A stretch of 64,000 nucleotides of DNA from Rhodococcus sp. (in: high G+C Gram-positive bacteria) (GTDB lineage Bacteria > Actinomycetota > Actinomycetes > Mycobacteriales > Mycobacteriaceae), in the NCBI RefSeq assembly GCF_023264675.1, contig NZ_JAHFVG010000012.1, forward strand, positions 85,158-149,157, written 5' to 3'. The notes under the pieces were generated by a model that was not told the origin of the DNA, did no database searches, and saw nothing but the letters and a program-made list of their open reading frames with translations. Shown in pieces: positions 48,569 through 57,189 of this stretch; the stretch's first letter is position 1; every line of letters begins with the position of its first letter. Both the position numbers and the translations under genes were made by a program.

Positions 48569-49092
48569 TCTGTCCCGAGCAGGCGTTCGACGACGCGTTG
48601 ATGCAATTCGGGGTCGACGGCCGGTAGGTCGAGCAGCGCGCCGAGGTAGATACCGTCTCCGACCAAACGGACGATTTCCGCGGTGACGGGGTCGCTGATC
48701 TCGGCGCGTAGTCCTTCGTCCCACAGCCGCATCACCTCGGTGACGGCCTGCTGGATTTCGCCGGTGTTGCCATCGACGCTTCGCAACACCGCGAGTGTCG
48801 ATCGATAGAGAGCGGTCTCCTTGTCCGAGATGGACGCGGGTGGTTGGAGATACCAGTGGGCGACGGTTGTTCCGCCTTCGGCCGCGAGCTGACGCTGGGC
48901 GTCGGATCGATCTCCTAGTCGACGGACCATCGCCGCGATCATCGTGTCCTTGGTGTTGAAGTGGTACAGCAGACCACCCTTGGAGACTCCGGCCTCCGCC
49001 GCGACGTTCTCGAGCGTCACTTTGGTCAAGCCTTGCTCGAGAAGCATTTCTTCGAGTGCGTCGAGAATTCGATCTCGGGTGTCGGTCGACAT
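48556..49092 (-). CDS. TetR family transcriptional repressor
   Basis: 178 aa from ATG 49092; a longer frame to 49137 would cross an operator copy. The N-terminal helix-turn-helix is typical (TRDRILDALEEMLLEQGLTKVTLENVAAEAGVSKGGLLYHFNTKDTMIAAM). The ligand domain (about residues 60-178) has no clear family. It is divergent from an MFS exporter gene, and the region between has a duplicated 18-base motif, the usual layout of an efflux repressor controlling itself and the pump. Confidence 0.9.
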   Translation of the reverse strand: MSTDTRDRILDALEEMLLEQGLTKVTLENVAAEAGVSKGGLLYHFNTKDTMIAAMVRRLGDRSDAQRQLAAEGGTTVAHWYLQPPASISDKETALYRSTLAVLRSVDGNTGEIQQAVTEVMRLWDEGLRAEISDPVTAEIVRLVGDGIYLGALLDLPAVDPELHQRVVERLLGTDHVK

Positions 49093-49118
49093 GGGAGCCA
49101 CCCTACCGAAAAGAACTT

Positions 49119-49173
49119 TACCGGCTGGACGGTTCACTGCTAACCTCGATCACTGTACCGGCTGGACGGTTCA
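49119..49173. promoter_or_regulatory. Paired operator copies between tetR and the MFS gene
   Basis: TACCGGCTGGACGGTTCA occurs at 49119-49136 and again exactly at 49156-49173, 37 bases apart. Each copy contains an imperfect inverted ACCG...CGGT. One copy near each start suits TetR control of both divergent genes. Confidence 0.75.
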
Positions 49174-49201
49174 GTCGCCGGGGAGAGTTCGAGGAGAAGT
49201 T

Positions 49202-50725
49202 GTGAGTGAGATCCGCATGCCGAGCATGCATGCCGTGGCCGAGCAACGGGCGACGCCGAAAGACTGGCTGGGCCTGGTGGTGTTGGCCTTCGCAGTGCTG
49301 CTCATCGCAGTCGACGGTACGGTCCTCGACCTGGCGCTCCCGTTCATCAGCTCCGACCTGGCACCCAGTAGCAATCAGCTGCTGTGGATCATCGACGTCT
49401 ACTCGTTCGTGCTCGCCGGCCTGCTCATCACGATGGGCACCCTCGGTGACCGAGTCGGCCGCCGCAAACTCCTGCTGATCGGTGCCGCAGGGTTCGGCCT
49501 CGCCTCGGTTCTCGCAGCGTTCGCGGGTAGTCCGGAGATGCTGATCGCCGCCCGCGTGCTGCAGGGCGTTTCCGGTGCGACCTTGATGCCGGCAACGCTC
49601 GGTCTGATCAGGACGATGTTCACCGACCCGCGTCAGCGTGTCATGGCTATCGGGCTCTGGGGCGCGATGGCGGGCGGTGGGGCCGCGGCCGGGCCACTGG
49701 TCGGCGGTTGGTTGCTCGAGCACTTCTGGTGGGGATCGGTGTTTCTCATCAACATTCCGGTCATGTCGGCGCTGATTGCGTTCGGCCCGTTGGTGATTCC
49801 GGAGTCCAAGGATCCCAACCCTGGCAAGTTCGATCTGCTGAGCTCCGCCCTGTCGATGCTGGCGCTCGTGCCGTTGGTCTATGCGGTGAAGGAGACGGCT
49901 GCTCACGGGCTCAGCGTGGTGAACCTGGTAGCCGCGGCGCTCGGCATCGCGGCAGGCGGGGCGTTCGTCCGGCGGCAACGACGCCTTGCCGATCCGATGA
50001 TCGATCTGAAGCTGTTCGCGAACCCGGCGTTCTCGACGGCGGTGTTCACCAACTTCCTGTCCGTCTTCGCGTTGGCCGGAGTGCTGTTCTTCGGCGCGCA
50101 GTATCTTCAGTTGGTGCTGGGCAACACTCCGCTCGAGGCCGGGCTTCTGTTGCTGCCGGGTACGGCCGCGAGCATCGTCACATCGTTGGTCGCTGCATAT
50201 CTCATCAGATTCTTCTCGACCGGAACCGTACTGGGAGCGGGACTGGCGGCGGCAGCCCTCGGCGCGGCACTGCTGTTCGGGCTGAAGGTCGACAGCGGCC
50301 CGACGCTGTTCATCCTCGGCTTCGTCTTGGTGGGTTCCGGTGCAGGGATTGCATTGACGCTCACGTCGAACCTGGTCATCAGCGCCGTCGAACCGGACCG
50401 TGCGGGCGCAGCATCAGCAGTGTCGGAGACTGCGTACGAGCTGGGAATTGCACTGGGTGTTGCAGTGCTGGGCACTGTTGTCATGTCGGTCTTCCGGCGC
50501 GGCCTCGACGTATCGAATCTCGCGGGCGACCAGGCGTCGGCGGCGAGCGAGACTCTCGGCGGTGCGGTCTCGGTGGCGCACGACCTACCCGCCGAATTCG
50601 GTGCAGCGCTGACCGATTCGGCTCATGCTGCCTTCGTGAACGGGATGCACGCGGCATCCGCGGCCACTGCGCTTGTCATGGCAGTGACCGCAGTCATCGT
50701 CGTCGTGCGGCTGCGCCGTCGGTAA
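49202..50725 (+). CDS. MFS drug exporter (DHA2/QacA type, 14 segments)
   Basis: 507 aa from GTG 49202, with GAGGAGA at 49191-49197. About 14 membrane segments. DHA2 motifs: LIAVDGTVLDLALPFISSDL (motif D1 region), GTLGDRVGRRKLLLIG (motif A), RVLQGVSGATLMPATLGLIRTMF (motif B), and GAMAGGGAAAGPLVGGWLLEHFWWGSVFLINIP (motif C, antiporter). Drug export is inferred; substrates unknown. Divergent TetR gene likely represses it. Confidence 0.9.
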   Translation: MSEIRMPSMHAVAEQRATPKDWLGLVVLAFAVLLIAVDGTVLDLALPFISSDLAPSSNQLLWIIDVYSFVLAGLLITMGTLGDRVGRRKLLLIGAAGFGLASVLAAFAGSPEMLIAARVLQGVSGATLMPATLGLIRTMFTDPRQRVMAIGLWGAMAGGGAAAGPLVGGWLLEHFWWGSVFLINIPVMSALIAFGPLVIPESKDPNPGKFDLLSSALSMLALVPLVYAVKETAAHGLSVVNLVAAALGIAAGGAFVRRQRRLADPMIDLKLFANPAFSTAVFTNFLSVFALAGVLFFGAQYLQLVLGNTPLEAGLLLLPGTAASIVTSLVAAYLIRFFSTGTVLGAGLAAAALGAALLFGLKVDSGPTLFILGFVLVGSGAGIALTLTSNLVISAVEPDRAGAASAVSETAYELGIALGVAVLGTVVMSVFRRGLDVSNLAGDQASAASETLGGAVSVAHDLPAEFGAALTDSAHAAFVNGMHAASAATALVMAVTAVIVVVRLRRR

Positions 50726-50742
50726 GTGACTCGGCTGCGCCG

Positions 50743-52497
50743 TCAGAGTGTCTCGGCTGCGCGGCCGAGCGGCGCGAGAACGGCAAACGAATGGCCGGGA
50801 ATCCTGGTGGCAGAACCTGTCTCGTCCGCGGTCGGCGGCTCCCACGCCAGGAGTGGGGTGCCGCCTACCGGCACGGTCACCTCGTTCTCGGACAGGTTGC
50901 ACACCACGCGCAGTGATCCGCGGTGCACCACGATCCAGCGCTCGTCCTCGTCGTAATCGACGGTGAGGTTCGCGAGCCATGGATCGGTCAGTTCGGCGTA
51001 GTGCTTACGGAGACCGAGCAGGCCCCGGTAGACGTCGAGAAGCCGCGCGTGATCGCCTGCGCCGAGTTCGGACCAATCGAGCTTGGATCGCGTGAACGTC
51101 TCCGGGTCCTGTGGATCAGGGATGTCCTTGCTGTCCCAGCCGTGCTCGGCGAACTCGGCTTTGCGGCCGTCCGCCGTTGCTTTGCCGAGTTCGGGTTCAG
51201 GATGGGAGGTGAAGAACTGGAACGGCGTCGATGCACCCCATTCTTCACCCATGAACAACATCGGTGTGTAGGGCGATGCGAGTACCAGTGCCGCCTTGAC
51301 GGCGAGTTGGCCTGGAGTGAGGTAGAAGCCGGGGCGATCACCGATCGCACGATTGCCCACCTGGTCGTGGGTGGTCGTGTAGGTCACGAACGAGCTTGCA
51401 GGGATCGTCCGTGTGTCGACCGGACGTCCGTGTCTGCGTCCGCGGAAGGTCGAGTAGGTGCCGGCGTGAAAGAAGCCGTGCCGCAGGGTGTTCGCGAGCC
51501 CCTGCAGTGACCCGAAATCGCCGTAGTACCCTTGCCTCTCACCGGAAACCGCCGCGTGAATTGCGTGGTGGATGTCATCGTCCCACTGGGCATCAAGACC
51601 GTAGCCACCACCGGATCTGGCCGTGACGAGGCTCGCGTCGTTGAGGTCGCTCTCCGCGATCAGAGTCAACGGCTTACCGAGATGTGCCGCGAGACGGCGA
51701 GTGTCGATCGCCAGTTCTTCCAGGAGATGCACCGCTGTGTGATCGACGATGGCATGTACGGCGTCGAGGCGGAGTCCGTCGATGTGGAACTCGGAGAACC
51801 AGCGCAAAGCGTTCTCGATGGCGTACCGCCGCACTGCTCCCGAGTCCGCTTCGGCGTAATTGATGGCTTGACCCCACGTGTTCGCGCCTTGCGCCATGTA
51901 CGGACCGAAACGCTCCAGATAGTTGCCCGACGGTCCGAGGTGGTTGTAGACGACGTCGAGGATGACACCGAGGCCGCGGCGGTGGCACGCGTCGACGAGT
52001 CTCTGTAAACCGTCGGGACCGCCGTACGCCTCGTGCACGGTGTACCAGAGCACTCCGTCGTATCCCCAGTTGTGCTCGCCGTTGAACCCGTTGACCGGCA
52101 TCACCTCCACGAACGTCACGCCGAGGTCGACCAGGTGATCGAGCTTGTCGATCGCGGCGTCGAATGTGCCTGCGGCAGTGAACGTTCCGATGTGAAGCTC
52201 GTAGATGACGCCGCCGGGCAATTGTCTACCGGTCCACGATGCATCGGTCCAGACCGACTCGTCGAGCGAGTGCAGTTGAGACGGTTCGTGAACACCGTCG
52301 GGTTGCCGAGGCGATCTCGGATCGGGGATGACGGCTTCGTCCTCGTCGAGCACGAAGCCGTACCGGCTGTCCGCTGTCGCCTCGGCGTCGAGATGCCACC
52401 AGCCGCCGTCGCCCTTCTCCATCGGATGGAGATCCCCGTCGACATACAGGCGAACGGAACTCGGTGTCGGAGCCCAAACTTCGAAGCGGTGGGTCAT
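50743..52497 (-). CDS. treZ: Malto-oligosyltrehalose trehalohydrolase TreZ
   Basis: 584 aa. Cleaves trehalose from maltooligosyl-trehalose. GH13 motifs: GVILDVVYNHLGPSGNY, IDGLRLDAVHAIVDH (nucleophile Asp), and LIAESDLN. An N-terminal beta domain (VWAPTPSSVRLYVDG) is typical. Starts with ATGA overlapping treY, so the two enzymes are made together, treY first on this strand. Confidence 0.95.
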   Translation of the reverse strand: MTHRFEVWAPTPSSVRLYVDGDLHPMEKGDGGWWHLDAEATADSRYGFVLDEDEAVIPDPRSPRQPDGVHEPSQLHSLDESVWTDASWTGRQLPGGVIYELHIGTFTAAGTFDAAIDKLDHLVDLGVTFVEVMPVNGFNGEHNWGYDGVLWYTVHEAYGGPDGLQRLVDACHRRGLGVILDVVYNHLGPSGNYLERFGPYMAQGANTWGQAINYAEADSGAVRRYAIENALRWFSEFHIDGLRLDAVHAIVDHTAVHLLEELAIDTRRLAAHLGKPLTLIAESDLNDASLVTARSGGGYGLDAQWDDDIHHAIHAAVSGERQGYYGDFGSLQGLANTLRHGFFHAGTYSTFRGRRHGRPVDTRTIPASSFVTYTTTHDQVGNRAIGDRPGFYLTPGQLAVKAALVLASPYTPMLFMGEEWGASTPFQFFTSHPEPELGKATADGRKAEFAEHGWDSKDIPDPQDPETFTRSKLDWSELGAGDHARLLDVYRGLLGLRKHYAELTDPWLANLTVDYDEDERWIVVHRGSLRVVCNLSENEVTVPVGGTPLLAWEPPTADETGSATRIPGHSFAVLAPLGRAAETL

Positions 52498-54881
52498 ACG
52501 TCGTTCTCTCCTGAATTCTCGTCGGCTGGGCGATCTCGTACCAACAGGGCCACGGGAAGAGCGCCGAACACGGTCTCGGTGGAAACCTCGCCCGAGTACA
52601 CGGAATCGGTCAGCCGATCACGCCATAGTCCTTCGGGGAGTACCACCGATGTCGATCCCCAACCCTGAGATGCCAAGGTGAGGGAGTGCCGCGTGGCGAG
52701 GGCGATCACATCGGCCGCACCGGACACCGGACCGCGTGAGAAGCCGATCACGTGTGAGGCAGCGGGACCATTCGCGTACAGCGGTGCGTAGGTTCCGCCC
52801 ACGAAACTGTCGGTCCGTTCTCGTCGCAGTTGCAGTGCCGCCCTGACGACACGAAACTTTGCCGCGCCGTCGATGTCGATCGTGGGGATCGACGTTTCGG
52901 CGAGGCGTCGACGACGTACCGTGTAGTCGACCGGACGGCGGTTGTCGGGGTCGACGAGCGAGTCCTCCCACAGTTCGGTGCCCTGATAGACATCGGGGAT
53001 TCCTGGCCCGGCGAGGTGGAGAAGCTTCTGCGCCAACGCGTCGCTCCGTCCGTGAGGGTCGAGACGTGCGACCAGCATTGTGACGGAGTCGGCGATCGAT
53101 CCGGTCGAGATCGAATCGAGCCAGTCGTGTATCGAGGCTTCGAACGTCTCGTCCACATCGCTCCATCCCGTCCGAAGTCCGGCTTCGCGGATGGCCTTCT
53201 CTGCATAGGCATGGATACGAGTGCGCAGATCGTCGGTGATGTTTCCGTCGACCGGCCAGACACCGAACAGGTTCTGCCACAGGAACAGCCCGGTAGCACC
53301 GTCCGGGCTCGGATTGAGCAATTCCCAATCGGCGATGCACCGTGCCCACAATTCCGGGGTCTGCGACAGCACCCCGATACGGGCACGGACGTCTTCGCCT
53401 CGCTTGGTGTCGTGGGTCGACAATGTGGTCATGGCGGCCGGCCAGCGGCGCGCACGGTCGGAGTTCGCGAGGTGGAATTGCGCTGGAGTGACGCCGAATT
53501 CCGCAGGATCGCCGCCGACTTCCTGGAGGGACACCAAACGAGTGGCACGGTAGAAGAGGCAATCTTCGACGCCCTTTGCAGTGACTGCCCCGGTGACCTG
53601 TTCGAAGCGCACCGCAGATTCGCCGCCTGCCGTCAACGCCGTGGCGATGGCGTCGAGCACCGGTTCCAGGTCGGGTCGATCCGCCGTGAGCGATCCGATA
53701 GCCGTGCCGACGGCACCGGCGAGTGGTGCGTAGTCGGAACGGTAGTACGGCATCCGTGCCACCAGCGCGACGAGTCCGGCCGCGATGGATTCGACGTCGA
53801 TCGCACTACCGGACTCACCGACGATCGCCCGAGACAAGCGTCGCACCTCGGGTGAGAGGTCGGCCTGTGCCACAGCGGTTTTGAGCTCGCGTTCGTTCGA
53901 GTGCAACCACGCCGAGTCGCCTCTCGCACCGGTACGGCTCTGCGAGAGCTCGCCGAGAGAGATCGCGCCCGCGGGGTCGAGGAGGACCCCGCCGATATCG
54001 GCGAGCGCGTCGTAACCGGTGGTTCCGTCCACCGGAAGTGATTCGTCCAGCGGTTCACCTCGGGCCAGGATCTTCTCGATCACCAACCAGCGGTCGGGTC
54101 CGATCAGCTCGCGTAGCTCGGCCAGATAGCCTGCCGGATCGGCCAGACCGTCCGGATGGTCGACTCGAAGTCCGTCGACGAGGTCGTCGGTCATCCAGCT
54201 CGACACCTGACTGTGTGAGGCGGTGAAGACGTCGAAATCCTCCTGCCTCAGCCCCGCAAGGCCGTTGACGGAGAAGAATCGGCGATACCCGACAAGTCCT
54301 GCTTTCCAGCTGACCAGTCGGTACGCCTGCGCCGCGTGGACCGCCTCGGCATCTCCATGATCTGTGCCGTCGGCGATGGGAAAGCGGTGCTCGTAGTACG
54401 CGAGAAGCGGTACGTCCTCGGAGCGATCGATGGTCAGTTCGGCTACGTCGGCCTCGGATCCGAGAACCGGGAGTGCGATCTTGCCGTCGGCACCGTTGTT
54501 CTCGGACCAGTCGATGTCGAAGAAGGCAGCGAACTCGGAGGCCTGTCCTTTGCCCAATACGTCCCACCACCAGCGGTTCTGGCGAGGATCGTCGACTCCG
54601 ACATGGTTGGGCACGATGTCGACGATCGCGCCCATGCCCCGGGAATGCAGTTCCGCGACCAGAGATTCGAATGCTTCTCGGCCGCCGAGGGCGGGGGAGA
54701 CCGTAGTGGGGTCGACGACGTCGTAGCCGTGCGTCGATCCCTCCGTGGCCGTCAGGATCGGCGACAGATAGGCGTGCGTGACGCCGAGGTCGTCGAGATA
54801 GTCGACGATCCCTCGGGCGTCGGCGAGCGTGAAGCCGTCCCCCCGCAGTTGCAGTCGATAGGTGCTGGCGGGGATCGGCAT
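52494..54881 (-). CDS. treY: Malto-oligosyltrehalose synthase TreY
   Basis: 795 aa. Converts the reducing end of maltodextrin to trehalose. ASTYRLQLRGDGFTLADARGIVDYLDDLGVTHAYLSPIL begins the barrel; IVDIVPNHVGVDDPRQNRWW, DGLRVDHPDGLADPAGYL (nucleophile Asp) and LVIEKILARGEPL (acid Glu) are the GH13 motifs. It ends with a 4-base overlap into treZ and begins 3 bases after the treX stop. Confidence 0.95.
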   Translation of the reverse strand: MPIPASTYRLQLRGDGFTLADARGIVDYLDDLGVTHAYLSPILTATEGSTHGYDVVDPTTVSPALGGREAFESLVAELHSRGMGAIVDIVPNHVGVDDPRQNRWWWDVLGKGQASEFAAFFDIDWSENNGADGKIALPVLGSEADVAELTIDRSEDVPLLAYYEHRFPIADGTDHGDAEAVHAAQAYRLVSWKAGLVGYRRFFSVNGLAGLRQEDFDVFTASHSQVSSWMTDDLVDGLRVDHPDGLADPAGYLAELRELIGPDRWLVIEKILARGEPLDESLPVDGTTGYDALADIGGVLLDPAGAISLGELSQSRTGARGDSAWLHSNERELKTAVAQADLSPEVRRLSRAIVGESGSAIDVESIAAGLVALVARMPYYRSDYAPLAGAVGTAIGSLTADRPDLEPVLDAIATALTAGGESAVRFEQVTGAVTAKGVEDCLFYRATRLVSLQEVGGDPAEFGVTPAQFHLANSDRARRWPAAMTTLSTHDTKRGEDVRARIGVLSQTPELWARCIADWELLNPSPDGATGLFLWQNLFGVWPVDGNITDDLRTRIHAYAEKAIREAGLRTGWSDVDETFEASIHDWLDSISTGSIADSVTMLVARLDPHGRSDALAQKLLHLAGPGIPDVYQGTELWEDSLVDPDNRRPVDYTVRRRRLAETSIPTIDIDGAAKFRVVRAALQLRRERTDSFVGGTYAPLYANGPAASHVIGFSRGPVSGAADVIALATRHSLTLASQGWGSTSVVLPEGLWRDRLTDSVYSGEVSTETVFGALPVALLVRDRPADENSGENDV

Positions 54882-54884
54882 AGG

Positions 54885-57155
54885 TCAGTCCGTCTTTCGT
54901 AGAACCAGGAGTGACCGGGCGGCCACCTTGACCGGTGTACCCGCTTCGATGACATTCTCACTCGAGCCGGTGGGGACCGCTGTGTCGAGGGCGACCGTCC
55001 ATTCCTTGGCGTACTCGCCGTCCGGTGTCTGGAACTCGATCGTTTCGTGGTGCGCGTTGAAGCACAACAGGAACGAGTCGTCGACGACGCGCTCGCCGCG
55101 CTGATTGGGTTCGGGAATGCCGTCGCCGTTGAGGAATGCGGTGAGGCTCTTACCGAACCCGCTGTCCCAGTCCTCGGGCGTCATTTCCTCGCCGGCAGGG
55201 GTGAGCCACGCGATGTCGCGGGCCTGCTCGCCGGTGCGGATCGGCCTGCCCTCGAAGAATCGTCTGCGGCGAAACACCGGATGGTTGTTTCGCAATGCGA
55301 TCGCGGCCTTGGTGAACTCGATGAGATCGGCGTTCGTCTCGGCGAGCGACCAATCCATCCAGGCGAGTTCGGAGTCCTGGCAGTACACGTTGTTGTTGCC
55401 TTGCTGGGTACGTCCGAGTTCGTCGCCGTGCGCGATCATCGGTGTTCCCTGGCTCAGCAGCAGAGTGGCCATGATGTTGCGGATCTGGCGGCCTCGCAAT
55501 TCGAGGATCTCGGGATCGTCGGTCGGGCCCTCGACGCCGCAGTTCCACGACCGGTTGTGGCTTTCGCCGTCGTTGTTGTCCTCGCCGTTCGCGTCGTTGT
55601 GCTTCTCGTTGTACGAGACGAGGTCGTGCAGCGTGAAGCCGTCGTGAGCGATGACGAAGTTGATGCTGGCGCCCGGACGTCGGCCGGTTGCCTCGTACAG
55701 GTCGGAGGAGCCGGTGAGGCGTGAAGCGAATTCGCCGAGCGTGGCAGGCTCACCGCGCCAGTAGTCCCGAACGGTGTCGCGGTACTTACCGTTCCACTCC
55801 GTCCACAGTCCGGGGAAATTGCCCACCTGGTAGCCGCCCTCACCGATATCCCATGGCTCGGCGATGAGTTTGACCTGACTCACGATCGGATCCTGCTGCA
55901 CCAGGTCGAAGAACGCGCTGAGGCGATCGACGTCGTGGAGTTCGCGTGCCAGCGTCGATGCCAGGTCGAAGCGAAAACCGTCGACGTGCATTTCGGTGAC
56001 CCAGTAACGAAGCGAATCCATGATCAGCTGGAGTGTGTGCGGGTGACGGGCGTTCAGGCTGTTGCCGGTGCCCGTGTAGTCCATGTAGTGCGCGGAGTCG
56101 CCGTCGACCACGCGATAGTAGGCAGCGTTGTCGATGCCGCGGAAGCTGATCGTCGGTCCCATGTGGTTGCCCTCGGCCGTGTGGTTGTAGACGACGTCGA
56201 GGATCACCTCGATGCCTGCGGCGTGGAAGGCGCGAACCATGGCCTTGAACTCGGTGACCGCAGCACCGGCGGTCGGGTTGGAAGAGTAGTCGGCGTGGGG
56301 GGCCAGGAATCCGAAGGTGTTGTATCCCCAGTAGTTCCGTAGTCCCTGGTCGAGCAGCGTCTGGTCCTGCATGAACTGGTGTACCGGCATCAACTCGATC
56401 GCGGTGATGCCGAGGTTCAGCAGGTGATCGATGATGGCGGGGTGCGCGAGACCTGCATACGTGCCGCGCAAGGATTCCGGTACGTCGGGATGCTGGATCG
56501 TCATGCCCTTGACGTGTGCCTCGTAGATCACCGTCTCGTGGTACGGACGCTTGGGCGCTCGGTCCGCTTGCCAATCGAAGAACGGGTTGATGACGACTGT
56601 CGTCATCGTGTGACCCAGTGAGTCGTGCTGCGGAAAATCGTTCCGCGCCGACTCGTCGTGCGCGATCGGACTCGGCTCGACGATCGTCTCGTCCGGATCT
56701 TCGAGATCCTCGTCGTCCTCGAATGGACGGACCGTGTCCGCCTCGTCCTCGATCTCCGGTGTCGTGTCCTCGGGTGTGTCGAGGCTGTAGGAGAACAGTG
56801 ATCTGTCTCCGTCGAAGTCACCTTCGAATGCCTTGCCGTACGGATCGAGCAGCAACTTGCTGGGATCGCAGCGATGCCCGGACGCCGGGTCCCATGGTCC
56901 GTGCACGCGATAGCCGTACTTCTGGCCGGGGATCACCGACGGAAGGTAGGCGTGCCAGACATAGCCGTCCGACTCCTCGAATCGGATGCGTGTTTCGGTA
57001 CCGTCGTCGGCGATGAGGCAGAGATCCACGGCTTCGGCGACCTCGGAGAACAACGCGAAATTGGTGCCTGCTCCGTCGTAGGTGGCTCCCAGCGGGTAGG
57101 CCGATCCTGGCCAGACTTCGATCGCGGGCGATACGACAGGTGCTTCTACAGACAT
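54885..57155 (-). CDS. treX: Glycogen debranching enzyme TreX/GlgX
   Basis: 756 aa. Debranches glycogen to feed TreY. N-terminal carbohydrate-binding domain (GTNFALFSEVAEAVDLCLI), then GH13 motifs VILDVVYNHTAEGNHMGPT, DGFRFDLASTLA (nucleophile Asp), LIAEPWDIG (acid Glu) and FVIAHDGFTLHDLVSY. Residues about 127-178 form an acidic stretch (PEIEDEADTVRPFEDDEDL and beyond) between the FSYSLDTPED and DSLGHTMTTVV blocks, longer than usual for this joint. First gene on the minus strand, followed by treY and treZ. Confidence 0.95.
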   Translation of the reverse strand: MSVEAPVVSPAIEVWPGSAYPLGATYDGAGTNFALFSEVAEAVDLCLIADDGTETRIRFEESDGYVWHAYLPSVIPGQKYGYRVHGPWDPASGHRCDPSKLLLDPYGKAFEGDFDGDRSLFSYSLDTPEDTTPEIEDEADTVRPFEDDEDLEDPDETIVEPSPIAHDESARNDFPQHDSLGHTMTTVVINPFFDWQADRAPKRPYHETVIYEAHVKGMTIQHPDVPESLRGTYAGLAHPAIIDHLLNLGITAIELMPVHQFMQDQTLLDQGLRNYWGYNTFGFLAPHADYSSNPTAGAAVTEFKAMVRAFHAAGIEVILDVVYNHTAEGNHMGPTISFRGIDNAAYYRVVDGDSAHYMDYTGTGNSLNARHPHTLQLIMDSLRYWVTEMHVDGFRFDLASTLARELHDVDRLSAFFDLVQQDPIVSQVKLIAEPWDIGEGGYQVGNFPGLWTEWNGKYRDTVRDYWRGEPATLGEFASRLTGSSDLYEATGRRPGASINFVIAHDGFTLHDLVSYNEKHNDANGEDNNDGESHNRSWNCGVEGPTDDPEILELRGRQIRNIMATLLLSQGTPMIAHGDELGRTQQGNNNVYCQDSELAWMDWSLAETNADLIEFTKAAIALRNNHPVFRRRRFFEGRPIRTGEQARDIAWLTPAGEEMTPEDWDSGFGKSLTAFLNGDGIPEPNQRGERVVDDSFLLCFNAHHETIEFQTPDGEYAKEWTVALDTAVPTGSSENVIEAGTPVKVAARSLLVLRKTD

Positions 57156-57189
57156 GGATCAAACCCTACTGTGGCCGGGTGGAACCGGC

